DNA of 64,000 nucleotides from Streptomyces cathayae (GCF_029760955.1 NZ_CP121682.1:3596001-3660000); one strand, 5' to 3'; shown: positions 16,797 through 28,597, counted from the first letter of the stretch. Numbers and translations are program-made. Notes: generated from the sequence alone by a model not told the origin.

Positions 16797-19403
16797 ATGC
16801 CAACCTGTGTTCCCACCACCCACGCCAGCGATCCGAACCGGACCGGGCGTGCCCACCCGCCCCACAGCCCGCCGCCGACCGGGCCCCGTCGGCTCCGCAT
16901 CGCGGGCGCCGATCTGTCGGCCGCCGTCGCGGTCTTCCTGATCGCTCTGCCCCTGTCCCTCGGCATCGCCCTCGCCACCGGAGCACCGCTTCAGGCCGGC
17001 CTGGTCGCCGCCGCCGTGGGCGGACTCGTCGCCGGACGGCTCGGCGGCTCCCCGCTCCAGGTCAGCGGTCCGGCCGCCGGACTCACCGTCGTCACCGCCG
17101 ACATCATCCAGCAGTACGGCTGGCGGACGACCTGTGCCATCACCGTTCTCGCCGGGCTCTCCCAACTCGGCCTGGGCTGTCTGCGGGTGGCACGCGGCGC
17201 ACTCGCCGTCAGCCCCGCCATCGTGCACGGGATGCTCGCCGGTATCGGCGTCACCATCGCCGTCGCCCAGGTCCACATCGTCCTCGGCGGCACCCCGCAG
17301 AGCTCCGTCCCCGACAACCTCCGTGCGCTTCCTGCCCAGTTGGCGAACCTGGACCCCGCTGCCGTCGCGGTGAGCGTGCTCACCCTGACCCTGCTCCTGC
17401 TGTGGCCCCGGATCCCCGGCAGAGCTGGACGCCTTCTGCGCAGGGTCCCGGCCGCGCTCGTCGCCGTCACCGGGGCCACCGCGGTCGCGACCGCGGCCGG
17501 TCTCGTCCTGGCCGAGGTCGACCTGCCGTCCTGGCGCAGCCACGCACTGGCCGGGCTGCCCGAGGGGCCCGTACTCGGCCTCGTCGCCGCTGTGCTCACC
17601 ACCACACTGGTGTGCAGCGTGCAGTCGCTGCTGGGCGCGGTCGCCGTGGACAAAATGGTCTCCCGCCGCCCCGGTCCGGGCCACGGCCCCCGCTCCGACC
17701 TGGACCGCGAACTGCTCGGTCAGGGCACCGCGAACATCGCCTCCGGCTGCCTCGGCGGACTGCCCGTGGCCGGGGTGGCGGTGCGCAGTTCCGCGAATGT
17801 CAACGCGGGCGCCGTGAGCCGGAACTCCACGATGCTGCACGGCGTTCTCGTCGTGGTCGCCGCGTTGCTGATGGTCCCGATCCTGGAGTTCATCCCGCTC
17901 GCCTCACTCGCCGCCCTGGTGATGGCCGTCGGCATCCAGATGGTGTCCCTGCACCACATCCGTACGGTGACCCGGCACCGCGAAGTCCTCGTCTACGCCG
18001 TGACCGCCCTCGGCGTGGTGTCCGCGGGCGTCCTGGAGGGCGTCGCCCTCGGCATCGCCGCGGCCGTCGGCGTGGCCCTGCACCGCCTCACCCGCACCCG
18101 GATCACGCATGAGGAGAAGAAAGGAGTCCATCACGTACATGTCCGAGGGCAGTTGACGTTCCTCGCCGTACCCCGGCTCAGCCGGTCCCTGCATCTCGTA
18201 CCCCCGGGGGCCACCACCGTCGTGACGCTGGACGGGTCGTTCATGGACCACGCGGCGTACGAGGCCCTGCAGGACTGGCAGAACACGCACACCGCCCGGG
18301 GCGGCGCGGTCGAGATCACCGGCCGCCGACCCGGAGCCGGAGTCCGGATCGCCGAGCCCGCGGTCCTCGCCGCCGCACCCGCCGCCTCTACTCCGGACGG
18401 CACCGACGCGGCGGACCCGACCACCGGCGCCGAGTGCCGTTGCCGGCCCTGGACGGCCTGGCGCAACCACCAGTGCGAGCCCCCACGATCCGTACTCCCG
18501 GGCGACTTCGTACCCACGGGCGGCTCCGTACCGAACGACGACCGCAGCGTCCACGACATGCACGGCGTCCACGACGTCCCCGGGGCTCCCGGTGCCCCCA
18601 GCAGCCCGGGATTCCACAGCGGCTCGGGCGGACGGGCGATCCGCTCCGGCACCGGAGGCTTGCTCCATGAGGGCGACGCACCCCGTGCGGTCGGCACCTC
18701 CGGTGCGGGCGGGCCGGAGGTGCCCCGGGCCGAGACCGGCCAGGAACTGGTGCGTGGTCTCAGCACCTTCCAGCGGAGCACCGCCCCCCTGGTGCGCGGT
18801 GAGCCGGCGCGGCTGGCGCGCGAGGGGCAGCAGCCGACCCAACTGTTCCTCACCTGTGCCGACTCACGGCTGGTCACATCGATGATCACCTCCAGCGGTC
18901 CGGGAGACCTCTTCGTGGTCCGCAACGTCGGCAACCTCGTACCGCCGCCCGGCGAGGAGAGCGGCGACGACTCGGTGGCGGCCGCCCTCGAGTACGCCGT
19001 GGAGGTGCTCGCGGTGCGGTCCATCACGGTCTGCGGGCACTCCGGGTGCGGTGCCGTGCAGGCCCTGCTCGATCCGGAGCCGGACGGTGCCCGCACTCCG
19101 CTGAGACGGTGGCTGCGGCACGGGCTGCCGAGCCTGGAGCGGGCCGGCGGCGGACACGGGCCCTGGGCGCGCCTCGGCGAACGGGCGTCGGCCGACCCGG
19201 CTGAGCGGCTCTGCCTGGCCAACGTCGTCCAGCAGCTCGACCATCTGCGCGCCCACGAGTCGGTGGCCCGTGCTCTGAAGGACGGGAACCTGACGCTCCA
19301 CGGCATGTACTTCCATGTGGGTGAGGCGCAGGCGTACCTCCTCACCGAGACGGCGGGAGAGGGCAGGTTCGACCGGGTGAGGGCGGCGGATCTGGCGCGG
19401 TGA
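16797..19403 (+). CDS. SulP anion transporter fused to STAS and beta-carbonic anhydrase domains
   Basis: This 868-residue fusion starts with a SulP membrane domain (about residues 40-430, ten or more helices), with the signature region RLGGSPLQVSGPAAGLT. A STAS-like domain (about 440-510) and a low-complexity linker follow. The last 200 residues are a beta-carbonic anhydrase: CADSR at 687-691 (zinc Cys687 and the Asp-Arg dyad) and CGHSGC at 746-751 (zinc His748, Cys751). The arrangement suggests bicarbonate or sulfate uptake coupled to CO2/bicarbonate interconversion at the inner membrane face. The start follows a GGAGGAGACGGG ribosome-binding site. It is a single-gene unit. Confidence 0.93.
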   Translation: MPTCVPTTHASDPNRTGRAHPPHSPPPTGPRRLRIAGADLSAAVAVFLIALPLSLGIALATGAPLQAGLVAAAVGGLVAGRLGGSPLQVSGPAAGLTVVTADIIQQYGWRTTCAITVLAGLSQLGLGCLRVARGALAVSPAIVHGMLAGIGVTIAVAQVHIVLGGTPQSSVPDNLRALPAQLANLDPAAVAVSVLTLTLLLLWPRIPGRAGRLLRRVPAALVAVTGATAVATAAGLVLAEVDLPSWRSHALAGLPEGPVLGLVAAVLTTTLVCSVQSLLGAVAVDKMVSRRPGPGHGPRSDLDRELLGQGTANIASGCLGGLPVAGVAVRSSANVNAGAVSRNSTMLHGVLVVVAALLMVPILEFIPLASLAALVMAVGIQMVSLHHIRTVTRHREVLVYAVTALGVVSAGVLEGVALGIAAAVGVALHRLTRTRITHEEKKGVHHVHVRGQLTFLAVPRLSRSLHLVPPGATTVVTLDGSFMDHAAYEALQDWQNTHTARGGAVEITGRRPGAGVRIAEPAVLAAAPAASTPDGTDAADPTTGAECRCRPWTAWRNHQCEPPRSVLPGDFVPTGGSVPNDDRSVHDMHGVHDVPGAPGAPSSPGFHSGSGGRAIRSGTGGLLHEGDAPRAVGTSGAGGPEVPRAETGQELVRGLSTFQRSTAPLVRGEPARLAREGQQPTQLFLTCADSRLVTSMITSSGPGDLFVVRNVGNLVPPPGEESGDDSVAAALEYAVEVLAVRSITVCGHSGCGAVQALLDPEPDGARTPLRRWLRHGLPSLERAGGGHGPWARLGERASADPAERLCLANVVQQLDHLRAHESVARALKDGNLTLHGMYFHVGEAQAYLLTETAGEGRFDRVRAADLAR

Positions 19404-19498
19404 GGGGCCGTCGCGGGTATGAGTGGCGTGACAGAGACTGAACCGCGTGCCCTCGGCGTCCGTGGGTACGGATGACCCCCGGGCCACGGAAACGGTCG

Positions 19499-19538
19499 GT
19501 TGACCTCAGAGAGTTGACCTCAAAAGGTCTAAACCATT
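19499..19538 (+). promoter_or_regulatory. Direct repeats and DasR-like site upstream of acsA
   Basis: GTTGACCTCA occurs twice (19499-19508 and 19513-19522). The repeats are followed directly by AAAGGTCTAAACCATT (19523-19538), which matches 12 of 16 positions of the known DasR/dre consensus ACTGGTCTAGACCACT. The second TTGACC could also serve as a -35 element. DasR control is an inference from the match only. Confidence 0.4.
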
Positions 19539-19623
19539 TCGCCATCGGCCCTTGTCAGCCCACCCCCGGGTCTGATGAGCTGTGGCCCGGGACACAACGG
19601 ACACTCCGGGAAAGGCAGATGCC

Positions 19624-21579
<1,956 letters not shown>

Positions 21580-21642
21580 GCAGAGGGCTGAGCACAGGTC
21601 GGCCGGCCGCCGGAACACGAGGTCGCCCGACCGCAAGCACAC

Positions 21643-21677
21643 GGGGTGCCCGGCGCGACGCACGCGCCGGGCACCCC
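21643..21677 (+). terminator. 15-bp stem terminator after acsA
   Basis: A perfect 15-bp GC-rich inverted repeat (21643-21657 with 21663-21677) with a 5-nt loop, 63 bp past the acsA stop. Confidence 0.8.
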
Positions 21678-21843
21678 CGCGGCGTCCGTCACCGGAAGCC
21701 CTCGGTGCGGCCCGGAAGCACGTTGGCTACAGTGGTCACGAAGGTGGCCGCTGCAGGCCACCCGCACACAAGCTGTCTCATGGAGCGCCGGGAAGTCTGG
21801 TCGGCACACGATTCGTGCTGCCCGACGATCAGAGGACCACCCC

Positions 21844-23280
21844 GTGACCGCGCCCCGCACCCCCAGCCCCCGCAAGGCCCTCGGCCGCCTCTCCCTGCCC
21901 GAGCGGAACTTCGTCGCGGACGCGCTGCGTACCGAGACCGTCGGCGGCATGCTGCTGCTCGTCGCCGCGATCACCGCGCTGATCTGGGCGAACGTGCCCG
22001 CCCTGCGGGACAGCTACGAGAGCGTCAGCCACTTCCGCCTCGGCCCCGAGTCGCTCGGCCTGAACCTGTCCGTCGCGCACTGGGCCGCCGACGGACTGCT
22101 CGCGGTCTTCTTCTTCGTCGCCGGAGCGGAACTCAAGCGCGAACTCGTCGCCGGTGATCTGCGCGACCCCCGGGCCGCCGCGCTCCCCGTCGTCGCCGCC
22201 CTGTGCGGCATGGCCGTACCGGCGCTCGTCTACACGCTCACCAGCGGTATCGGCGGCGGCTCACTGGCCGGCTGGGCCGTGCCCACCGCCACCGACATCG
22301 CCTTCGCGCTCGCCGTGCTCGCCGTCATCGGCACCTCCCTGCCGAGCGCGCTGCGCGCCTTCCTGCTCACCCTCGCCGTCGTCGACGACCTCTTCGCGAT
22401 TCTGATCATCGCGGTCTTCTTCACCGCCGACCTGGACTTCGCCGCGCTCGGCGGTGCCGTGGCGGGCCTGGCCGTCTTCTGGCTGCTGCTCCGCAAGAGC
22501 GTGCGCGGCTGGTACGTGTACGTGCCGCTCGCCCTCGTCGTCTGGGGCCTGATGTACAACAGCGGCATCCACGCCACCATCGCCGGTGTCGCCATGGGCC
22601 TGATGCTGCGATGCCACCGCCACGAGGGTGAGGAGCAGTCCCCCGGTGAGCGCGTCGAGCACCTCGTCCGGCCCCTCTCCTCGGGCCTCGCCGTCCCGCT
22701 GTTCGCCCTGTTCAGCGCGGGTGTGGTGGTCTCCGGCGGCGCACTCGCGGACGTGTTCACCACGCCCGAGACGCTCGGCGTCGTCCTCGGCCTCGTCGTC
22801 GGCAAGACGGTCGGTATCTTCGGCGGCACCTGGCTGACCACACGCTTCACCAGGGCCTCGCTCAGCGAGGACCTCGCCTGGGCGGACGTGTTCGCGGTGG
22901 CGATGCTGGCCGGGATCGGGTTCACCGTCTCCCTGCTCATCGGTGAACTCGCCTTCGAGGGCGACGCGGCGATGACGGACGGCGTCAAGGCCGCCGTGCT
23001 GACCGGTTCGCTGATCGCGACCGTGGTGGCGACCGTGCTGCTGAAGATCCGGAACGCCGAGTACCGCAGGCTGGCCCAGGAGGAGGAGCGCGACGACGAC
23101 CTCAGCGGCATCCCCGACGTGTACGAGGAGGACGACCCGGCCCACCACCTGCGGATGGCGGAGATCCACGACCGCAAGGCCGCCGAGCACCGGCGGCTCG
23201 CCCGGGAGAAGGCCGAACAGCGGCACGGGCTTGCCGAAGTGCCGGGCGGGGCAGGCGAGGACCACGACGGTCCGGCATGA
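21844..23280 (+). CDS. nhaA: NhaA-type Na+/H+ antiporter
   Basis: This 478-residue antiporter has about eleven or twelve membrane helices. The two ion-binding aspartates stand at 181-182 in TLAVVDDLFAILI, and TATDIAFALAVLAVIG, the discontinuous-helix segment, precedes them. A hydrophilic, acidic C-terminal tail of about 70 residues (EEERDDDLSG onwards) is longer than in E. coli NhaA and probably cytoplasmic. It exchanges cytoplasmic Na+ for external protons for salt and pH homeostasis. The GTG start was chosen for the AGAGGA ribosome-binding site; an upstream in-frame stretch is not conserved-looking. Confidence 0.95.
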   Translation: MTAPRTPSPRKALGRLSLPERNFVADALRTETVGGMLLLVAAITALIWANVPALRDSYESVSHFRLGPESLGLNLSVAHWAADGLLAVFFFVAGAELKRELVAGDLRDPRAAALPVVAALCGMAVPALVYTLTSGIGGGSLAGWAVPTATDIAFALAVLAVIGTSLPSALRAFLLTLAVVDDLFAILIIAVFFTADLDFAALGGAVAGLAVFWLLLRKSVRGWYVYVPLALVVWGLMYNSGIHATIAGVAMGLMLRCHRHEGEEQSPGERVEHLVRPLSSGLAVPLFALFSAGVVVSGGALADVFTTPETLGVVLGLVVGKTVGIFGGTWLTTRFTRASLSEDLAWADVFAVAMLAGIGFTVSLLIGELAFEGDAAMTDGVKAAVLTGSLIATVVATVLLKIRNAEYRRLAQEEERDDDLSGIPDVYEEDDPAHHLRMAEIHDRKAAEHRRLAREKAEQRHGLAEVPGGAGEDHDGPA

Positions 23281-23490
23281 TCTGACGAGACGGTACAAAA
23301 GTCAGGACAGTCGGACGCCCGCAGGCACACGCGGACACACGCGATCGGCCATGCCACGCCCGGCCCACGGGGTCGGACCCACGTGGCCGGACGTGGCGAC
23401 CGACCGGACAGGAACCGTCAGACGGCAGACTGAACCGTACACAGCGACACACAGTGGCACGCGATACGTACGCAGAAGAGGGAGACCGCG

Positions 23491-23985
23491 ATGAGCGCAC
23501 CCGACGGCAGCCCGGTCGGCGCCGAACGCAGCATCGGCGAGCTGTTCGCCTCGGCGACGGAGAACATGTCGGCGCTGGTGCACGACGAGATCGCGCTGGC
23601 GAAGGCGCAGCTCAAGCAGGACGCGAAGCGGGGCGCGAGGAGCGGCGTGGTGCTGACCCTGGCCGGCCTCATCCTGCTGTTCTCCCTGCCGATGCTGAGC
23701 TTCGCCCTGGCCTACGGCATCCACACCTGGAGCGACTGGAACCTCGCCCTCTGCTTCCTGCTGTCCTTCGTGGCGAACTGCCTCGTCGCCGGCGTCCTCG
23801 CGCTGATCGGCGTCGTCTTCGCGAAGAAGGCGAAGAAGAGCCGGGGCCCGCAGAAGGTCGCCGCCTCCATGAAGGAGACCGCGGGCGTGCTGCAGAAGGC
23901 CAAGCCGCACCCGCGTCCCGAACTCGACCTGCCCAAGAACCGGACCCCCGCGGCGATCGAAGCTGTGGGACGCTCGTCCTCATGA
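23491..23985 (+). CDS. Actinobacterial Holin-X / phage-holin-superfamily membrane protein
   Basis: This 164-residue protein has a short amphipathic N-terminus (SIGELFASATENMSALVHDEI), two closely spaced hydrophobic helices (about 50-75 and 82-108) and a Lys-rich cytoplasmic tail. This is the pattern of the Holin-X / DUF1469 group. Despite the name these are chromosomal proteins of unclear role. The ribosome-binding site GAGGGAGA precedes the ATG. Its TGA overlaps the ATG of the next gene, so it is translationally coupled to an epoxide-hydrolase-like enzyme, as in the Rv3669-Rv3670 (ephE) pair. Confidence 0.85.
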   Translation: MSAPDGSPVGAERSIGELFASATENMSALVHDEIALAKAQLKQDAKRGARSGVVLTLAGLILLFSLPMLSFALAYGIHTWSDWNLALCFLLSFVANCLVAGVLALIGVVFAKKAKKSRGPQKVAASMKETAGVLQKAKPHPRPELDLPKNRTPAAIEAVGRSSS

Positions 23986-24944
23986 CGGGCTCCTCCCTCC
24001 CTTCGGGGCAACCTCCCTCGGCGCACCCCCTCTCGGCCGTGCGCCTCGACATCCCGGGCGCCGAGGTGACCCACCGGGACGTGGCCGCCAACGGCGCACG
24101 CTTCCACATCGCGGAGCTCGGCGACGGACCGCTGGTGCTGCTGCTGCACGGCTTCCCGCAGTTCTGGTGGACCTGGCGGCACCAGCTGACGGCACTCGCC
24201 GACGCGGGGTTCCGCGCCGTCGCCATGGACCTGCGGGGTGTCGGGGGCAGCGACCGCACACCGCGCGGTTACGACCCGGCCAACCTCGCGCTGGACATCA
24301 CCGGAGTGGTCCGCTCCCTCGGCGAGCCGGACGCCGCGCTGGTGGGGCACGACCTGGGCGGCTACCTGGCCTGGACGGCGGCGGCGATGCGCCCCAAGCT
24401 CGTACGGCGGCTCGCGGTCTCGTCCATGCCGCATCCGCGGCGCTGGCGGTCGGCCATGCTCGCGGACGTCAGGCAGTCCTCCGCCATGTCCCACATCTGG
24501 GGGTTCCAGCGGCCCTGGGTCCCGGAGCGGCAGCTCACCGCCGACGACGGGGCGCTGGTGGCCCGACTCATCCAGGACTGGTCCGGGCCGCGCCCGCCCG
24601 AGGAGGAGGCGCTGGAGAACTACCGGCGCGCCATGTGCATCCCGTCCACGGCGCACTGCTCGATCGAGCCGTACCGCTGGATGATGCGCTCCATGGCCCG
24701 GCCCGACGGCATCCAGTTCAACCGCCGGATGAAGCGTCCGGTGCGGGTGCCGACGCTGCATCTGCACGGCTCGCTGGATCCCGTGGTACGCACCCGGAGC
24801 GCCGCAGGGTCCGGACAGTACGTCGAAGCGCCGTACCGCTGGCGGCTGTTCGACGGGCTCGGGCACTTCCCGCACGAGGAGGACCCGGTCACCTTCTCCA
24901 CCGAGCTGATCAACTGGCTGAAGGACCCGGAGCCCGACCGCTGA
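23982..24944 (+). CDS. Alpha/beta hydrolase, epoxide-hydrolase-like (EphE type)
   Basis: This 320-residue enzyme has the oxyanion motif HGFPQFWWTW and the nucleophile elbow VGHDLGGYLAW, with Asp124 as nucleophile instead of Ser. An Asp nucleophile plus the DLRGVGGSD motif places it with epoxide hydrolases and haloalkane dehalogenases. The charge-relay acid is probably Asp266 (HGSLDP) and the base His295 (GLGHFPHEE). Two lid tyrosines are plausible, but I cannot assign them with certainty, so epoxide hydrolase is preferred but not proven. The ATG overlaps the stop of the Holin-X gene. Confidence 0.88.
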   Translation: MTGSSLPSGQPPSAHPLSAVRLDIPGAEVTHRDVAANGARFHIAELGDGPLVLLLHGFPQFWWTWRHQLTALADAGFRAVAMDLRGVGGSDRTPRGYDPANLALDITGVVRSLGEPDAALVGHDLGGYLAWTAAAMRPKLVRRLAVSSMPHPRRWRSAMLADVRQSSAMSHIWGFQRPWVPERQLTADDGALVARLIQDWSGPRPPEEEALENYRRAMCIPSTAHCSIEPYRWMMRSMARPDGIQFNRRMKRPVRVPTLHLHGSLDPVVRTRSAAGSGQYVEAPYRWRLFDGLGHFPHEEDPVTFSTELINWLKDPEPDR

Positions 24945-25286
24945 GCGAAGACGCCCCCACGACGGAAGTGAACACCTGTCCTACGAAGGGCCATGTGCCT
25001 CGCGCATAGGCCAATTGGCTGCGCCTGAGGCGATTATCGACCATGAGGCGGGGGCACCGTCGGAATATGGGCTGGACGCACGACTACAGTGACGCAGGCC
25101 GCGACCGCAGTTCGGCGGGCGGCAGGGGACCCCACCAGCGAGGCGGTGCACCGCACATGGCGGGTACGGACCTCAGGGTGGGGATCCCCCATATCCTCCG
25201 CCGCCGGGCCCGCTGGGTCTCGGCACGGCTGCTTCACCCACGCGGGTGATCCGACAGCGGTGCGCGGGCCCTGTCCCGCGCGCCGC
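24945..25286. other. Convergent intergenic region with imperfect hairpin
   Basis: The 342 bp hold no supported gene. At about 24998-25030 an imperfect stem pairs GCGCATAGGCCA with TGGCTGCGC and could act as a terminator for the hydrolase operon. Short frames further right lack ribosome-binding sites. Confidence 0.45.
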
Positions 25287-26486
25287 TCAGAGCGCGCAAC
25301 TGTCGCTGTCCACCTGCTGGTTCGCGGCACGGCCCTGGGTGATGTCGTCCTGGATCTCGTCGACGGTGAGCGCGTACCCCGTCTCGGCGTCGTCGAGGGA
25401 CTTGGCGAACACCACGCCGTAGACCCGACCCTCGGGTGTGAGCAGCGGGCCGCCGGAGTTTCCCTGACGGACCGTCGCGTACAGGGAGTAGACGTCACGG
25501 CGGACCGTGCCCCGGTGGTAGATGTCCGGGCCGTTGGCCGTGATCCGCCCCCGGACCCGCGCGGACCTGACGTCGTACGCGCCGTTCTCCGGGAAGCCGG
25601 CGACGATGGCGCTGTCCCCGCTGCCCGCGTCGTCGGTCGTGAACCGCAGCGCCGGCGCCTTCAGGTCCGGGACGTCGAGGACCGCGATGTCGCGCTTCCA
25701 GTCGTAGAGGACGACCGTCGCGTCGTACTTCCTGCCCTCGCCGCCTATCTGCACGGTCGGCTCGTCGACGCCGCCCACGACGTGCGCGTTGGTCATGACG
25801 CGGCGTTCGGAGAACACGAAGCCCGTGCCCTCCAGGACCTTGCCGCACTGCGGTGCGGTGCCCATGACCTTGACGATGGACCGCTGGGCCCGGGCGGCCA
25901 CGGGGCTGCCGACCAGGGCGGGGTCGGGGGGCTGGACATCGGTGATCGGCTCGTTCGCGAACGGGCTGAAGACCTGCGGGAAGCCGTTCTGCGCGAGGAC
26001 GGAGGAGAAGTCGGCGAACCAGGTGTCGGCCTGGTCGGGCAGCGCGCGGGAGACACCGAGCAGGACCTTGGAGCCGCGGACCTCCTTGCCGAGCGTCGGC
26101 AGCGTCGTACCGGCGAGGGCGGAGCCGATCAGCCAGGCGACCAGGAGCATGGCGACGACGTTGACCAGGACACCGCCGGTCGCGTCGAGCGCCCGGGCCG
26201 GGGACCAGGTGATGTGACGGCGCAGTTTGTTGCCGAGGTGCGTGGTCAGCGCCTGGCCGACGGAGGCGCAGACTATGACGACGACGACCGCGACAACGGC
26301 CGCGGTCGTGCCGACCTCGGCGTTGTCCGTCAGGACGTCCCAGATGACGGGGAGCAGGTAGACGGCGACGAGACCGCCGCCCAGGAACCCGATCACCGAC
26401 AGGATGCCGACGACGAACCCCTGGCGGTAGCCGACGATCGCGAACCAGACGGCGGCGACCAGCAACAGGATGTCCAGCACGTTCAC
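25287..26486 (-). CDS. MarP-like membrane serine protease (CvpA domain plus trypsin-like domain)
   Basis: The protein has 399 residues. Four hydrophobic helices (about residues 1-125) form a CvpA/colicin-V-production-like domain. The extracytoplasmic protease domain has His235 (TNAHVVGG), Asp266 (KRDIAVLDV) and Ser344 (RQGNSGGPLL). Cys214 and Cys397 match in position the disulfide that regulates M. tuberculosis MarP (Rv3671c), which is needed for acid and oxidative stress survival. The GTG start places the first helix directly at the N-terminus. The gene leads a minus-strand group with the CoA-pyrophosphatase and nth genes upstream of it. Confidence 0.93.
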   Translation of the reverse strand: MNVLDILLLVAAVWFAIVGYRQGFVVGILSVIGFLGGGLVAVYLLPVIWDVLTDNAEVGTTAAVVAVVVVIVCASVGQALTTHLGNKLRRHITWSPARALDATGGVLVNVVAMLLVAWLIGSALAGTTLPTLGKEVRGSKVLLGVSRALPDQADTWFADFSSVLAQNGFPQVFSPFANEPITDVQPPDPALVGSPVAARAQRSIVKVMGTAPQCGKVLEGTGFVFSERRVMTNAHVVGGVDEPTVQIGGEGRKYDATVVLYDWKRDIAVLDVPDLKAPALRFTTDDAGSGDSAIVAGFPENGAYDVRSARVRGRITANGPDIYHRGTVRRDVYSLYATVRQGNSGGPLLTPEGRVYGVVFAKSLDDAETGYALTVDEIQDDITQGRAANQQVDSDSCAL

Positions 26487-26604
26487 TGCTTCCAGCCTCG
26501 CCTCGTCACTCCGGTCGCTCCCGTCCGGCCGGAGTCCGGAGGCGTACGGCACGAACCACCGTCGTCACCAGCCCCCGTACCGCAACGGCACCGCGCCCAC
26601 CCTG

Positions 26605-27306
26605 TCATGACCTCTGGTCCAGCGGGACCCGCTTGTCCCGGTCCCAGGGGCGCTCCCACCCCGCGTAGTGGAGCAGCCGGTCGATGACCCCGGCCGTGAA
26701 ACCCCAGACAAGAGCCGATTCGACCAGGAACGCCGGGCCTTGGTGGCCGCTGGGATGGACCGCGGTCGCCCGGTTGCCCGGATCGGTGAGATCCGCCACC
26801 GGGACCGTGAAGACCCGGGCGGTCTCGTTGGGATCCACGACGCCGACCGGGCTGGGGACCCGCCACCAGCCCAGCACCGGGGTGACGACGAATCCGCTGA
26901 CGGGGATGTAGAGCTTGGGCAGGACACCGAAGAGCTGGACACCGGCCGGATCGAGCCCGGTCTCCTCCTCGGCCTCGCGCAGCGCGGCCCACAACGGCCC
27001 GTCGGCCAGCGGGTCGCCGTCCTCGGGGTCGAGGGCGCCACCGGGGAAGGCCGGCTGCCCGGCATGCGAACGCAGCGCCGCCGAGCGCTCCATGAGCAGC
27101 AGTTCCGGACCGTACGCGCCCTCGCCGAACAGGATCAGGACCGCGGACTGGCGCCCCGAGCCGTTCGCCGGCGGCAGGAAGCGGCTCAACTGCCCCGGCG
27201 CGACCGTCTCCGCCGCCCGTACCACCGGGTCCAGCCAGGAGGGCAGACCCTCCTGGCTGAGCGTCGCCCGGCCACCCCGGATATCGCCCGCCCGCATCAT
27301 CGCCAC
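26605..27306 (-). CDS. Nudix hydrolase of the CoA-pyrophosphatase (NudL) family
   Basis: This 233-residue Nudix enzyme has the UPF0035/CoA-pyrophosphatase signature LLMERSAALRSHAGQPAFPGG directly before the Nudix box. The box contains REAEEETGL with the catalytic glutamates and a slightly lengthened G-to-E segment. Family members cleave CoA and acyl-CoA to phosphopantetheine and 3',5'-ADP. The N-terminus offers GTG-GCG-ATG-ATG in a row and the true start cannot be fixed. In M. tuberculosis a thioredoxin-like gene lies between this gene and nth; here only 112 bp separate them. Confidence 0.88.
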   Translation of the reverse strand: MAMMRAGDIRGGRATLSQEGLPSWLDPVVRAAETVAPGQLSRFLPPANGSGRQSAVLILFGEGAYGPELLLMERSAALRSHAGQPAFPGGALDPEDGDPLADGPLWAALREAEEETGLDPAGVQLFGVLPKLYIPVSGFVVTPVLGWWRVPSPVGVVDPNETARVFTVPVADLTDPGNRATAVHPSGHQGPAFLVESALVWGFTAGVIDRLLHYAGWERPWDRDKRVPLDQRS

Positions 27307-27418
27307 CCCCGTCGTCCCGCCCCCTGCCCGTCCGCTCCCGGCGACAGGTCCAACGCCCGGCGGCCCCTGGAACGTTCCACCAAAGATCGTTCCACCCGCG
27401 GCCGCCGGGTATGCCCCG

Positions 27419-28495
27419 TCATCCGGCGCCCAGCGGCGGGGCCGGCCGGCCGCCCGCGTCGAGGTAGGCCTGCGGGGGGTTCAGACGCTGGCCCGGGAAA
27501 CCGCCCTTCTCGTACTTCAGCAGCTTCTGCGCCTTCTCCGGGTCCGTCTCCCCCTCGCCGTACGCCGGGCAGAGCGGGGCGACGGGGCAGGCTCCGCAGG
27601 CGGGCTTGCGGGCGTGACAGATGCGGCGGCCGTGCCAGACCACATGGTGCGAGAGATCGGTCCAGTCACTCTTCGGGAAGAGCGCGCCGACGGCCGCCTC
27701 GATCTTGTCGGGGTCGGTCTCCTGCGTCCACTTCCAACGGCGCACCAGGCGCTGGAAGTGCGTGTCCACGGTGATCCCCGGGCGGCCGAAGGCGTTGCCG
27801 AGGACGACGAAGGCCGTCTTGCGGCCCACACCGGGCAGCCTGACGAGATCCTCGAGCCGCCCCGGCACCTCGCCGCCGAACTCCTCCGCCAGCATCTTCG
27901 AAAGGCCTATCACCGACCTGGTCTTGGCCCGGAAGAACCCGGTGGGGCGGAGGATCTCCTCCACCTCCTCCGGGACGGCGGCGGCCAGGTCCTCGGGGGT
28001 GGGGTACTTCGCGAAGAGGGCGGGGGTCGTCTGGTTGACCCGCAGGTCGGTGGTCTGGGCGGACAGGACCGTGGCGACCACCAGTTGGAAGGGGTTCTCG
28101 AAGTCCAGCTCGGGGTGGGCGTACGGGTACAGCTCGGCGAGCTCCCGGTTGATCCGCCGGGCCCGGCGGACCAGCGCGGTACGCGACTCGGCCCCGGGCC
28201 GCCCGGCGGCGGCCTTCTTCGCGGACGCCGCCTTCTTCCCGGGCTTCTTCCCGGGCGCGGGGCTCTGCGCGGACGCCGTCTTCCGCGCAGGCGCGGAGCC
28301 CTTCGCGGAGGCGGGCCTCACCTCGGCCGCCGCTTCGCTCGCACTCGCGGTCGAATCCTTCTTCACCGGTGCCTTCTTTGTCGGTTTCGCCGTTTCCCCA
28401 CCGCCGCCGGAGCCCTGTTCGCCCACAGCGGAATCATGATGTACCGCCACCCGCGCAGCCCCCTGAGCACGCACTCCCACCGGCGATTTGGACAC
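27419..28495 (-). CDS. nth: Endonuclease III (DNA glycosylase/AP lyase)
   Basis: This base-excision-repair glycosylase removes oxidised pyrimidines. The helix-hairpin-helix reads LPGVGRKTA with catalytic Lys226, and the essential Asp244 is in TVDTHFQRL. The 4Fe-4S cluster loop Cys293-x6-Cys300-x2-Cys303-x5-Cys309 is complete. The first 100 residues are an unusual low-complexity Lys/Ala/Ser/Pro extension absent from E. coli Nth; it may bind DNA non-specifically. Because it is low-complexity, the true start could be at one of several GTG codons inside it. The gene is divergent from crp. Confidence 0.95.
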   Translation of the reverse strand: MSKSPVGVRAQGAARVAVHHDSAVGEQGSGGGGETAKPTKKAPVKKDSTASASEAAAEVRPASAKGSAPARKTASAQSPAPGKKPGKKAASAKKAAAGRPGAESRTALVRRARRINRELAELYPYAHPELDFENPFQLVVATVLSAQTTDLRVNQTTPALFAKYPTPEDLAAAVPEEVEEILRPTGFFRAKTRSVIGLSKMLAEEFGGEVPGRLEDLVRLPGVGRKTAFVVLGNAFGRPGITVDTHFQRLVRRWKWTQETDPDKIEAAVGALFPKSDWTDLSHHVVWHGRRICHARKPACGACPVAPLCPAYGEGETDPEKAQKLLKYEKGGFPGQRLNPPQAYLDAGGRPAPPLGAG

Positions 28496-28597
28496 CCGAC
28501 CAGCCTACGGCCCGGCACCGACATCCGCCCCGGCCCCTGAAGATCAGCGCCCAATTGGACCCCTGCCGCTTACCCGGGCACACCTGTGCGGCATCCT

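Noticed and set aside
23491..23985. Prophage holin
   Set aside because: Holin-X proteins are chromosomal in actinobacteria, and this one is in the conserved EphE-type pair with no lysin or phage genes nearby.
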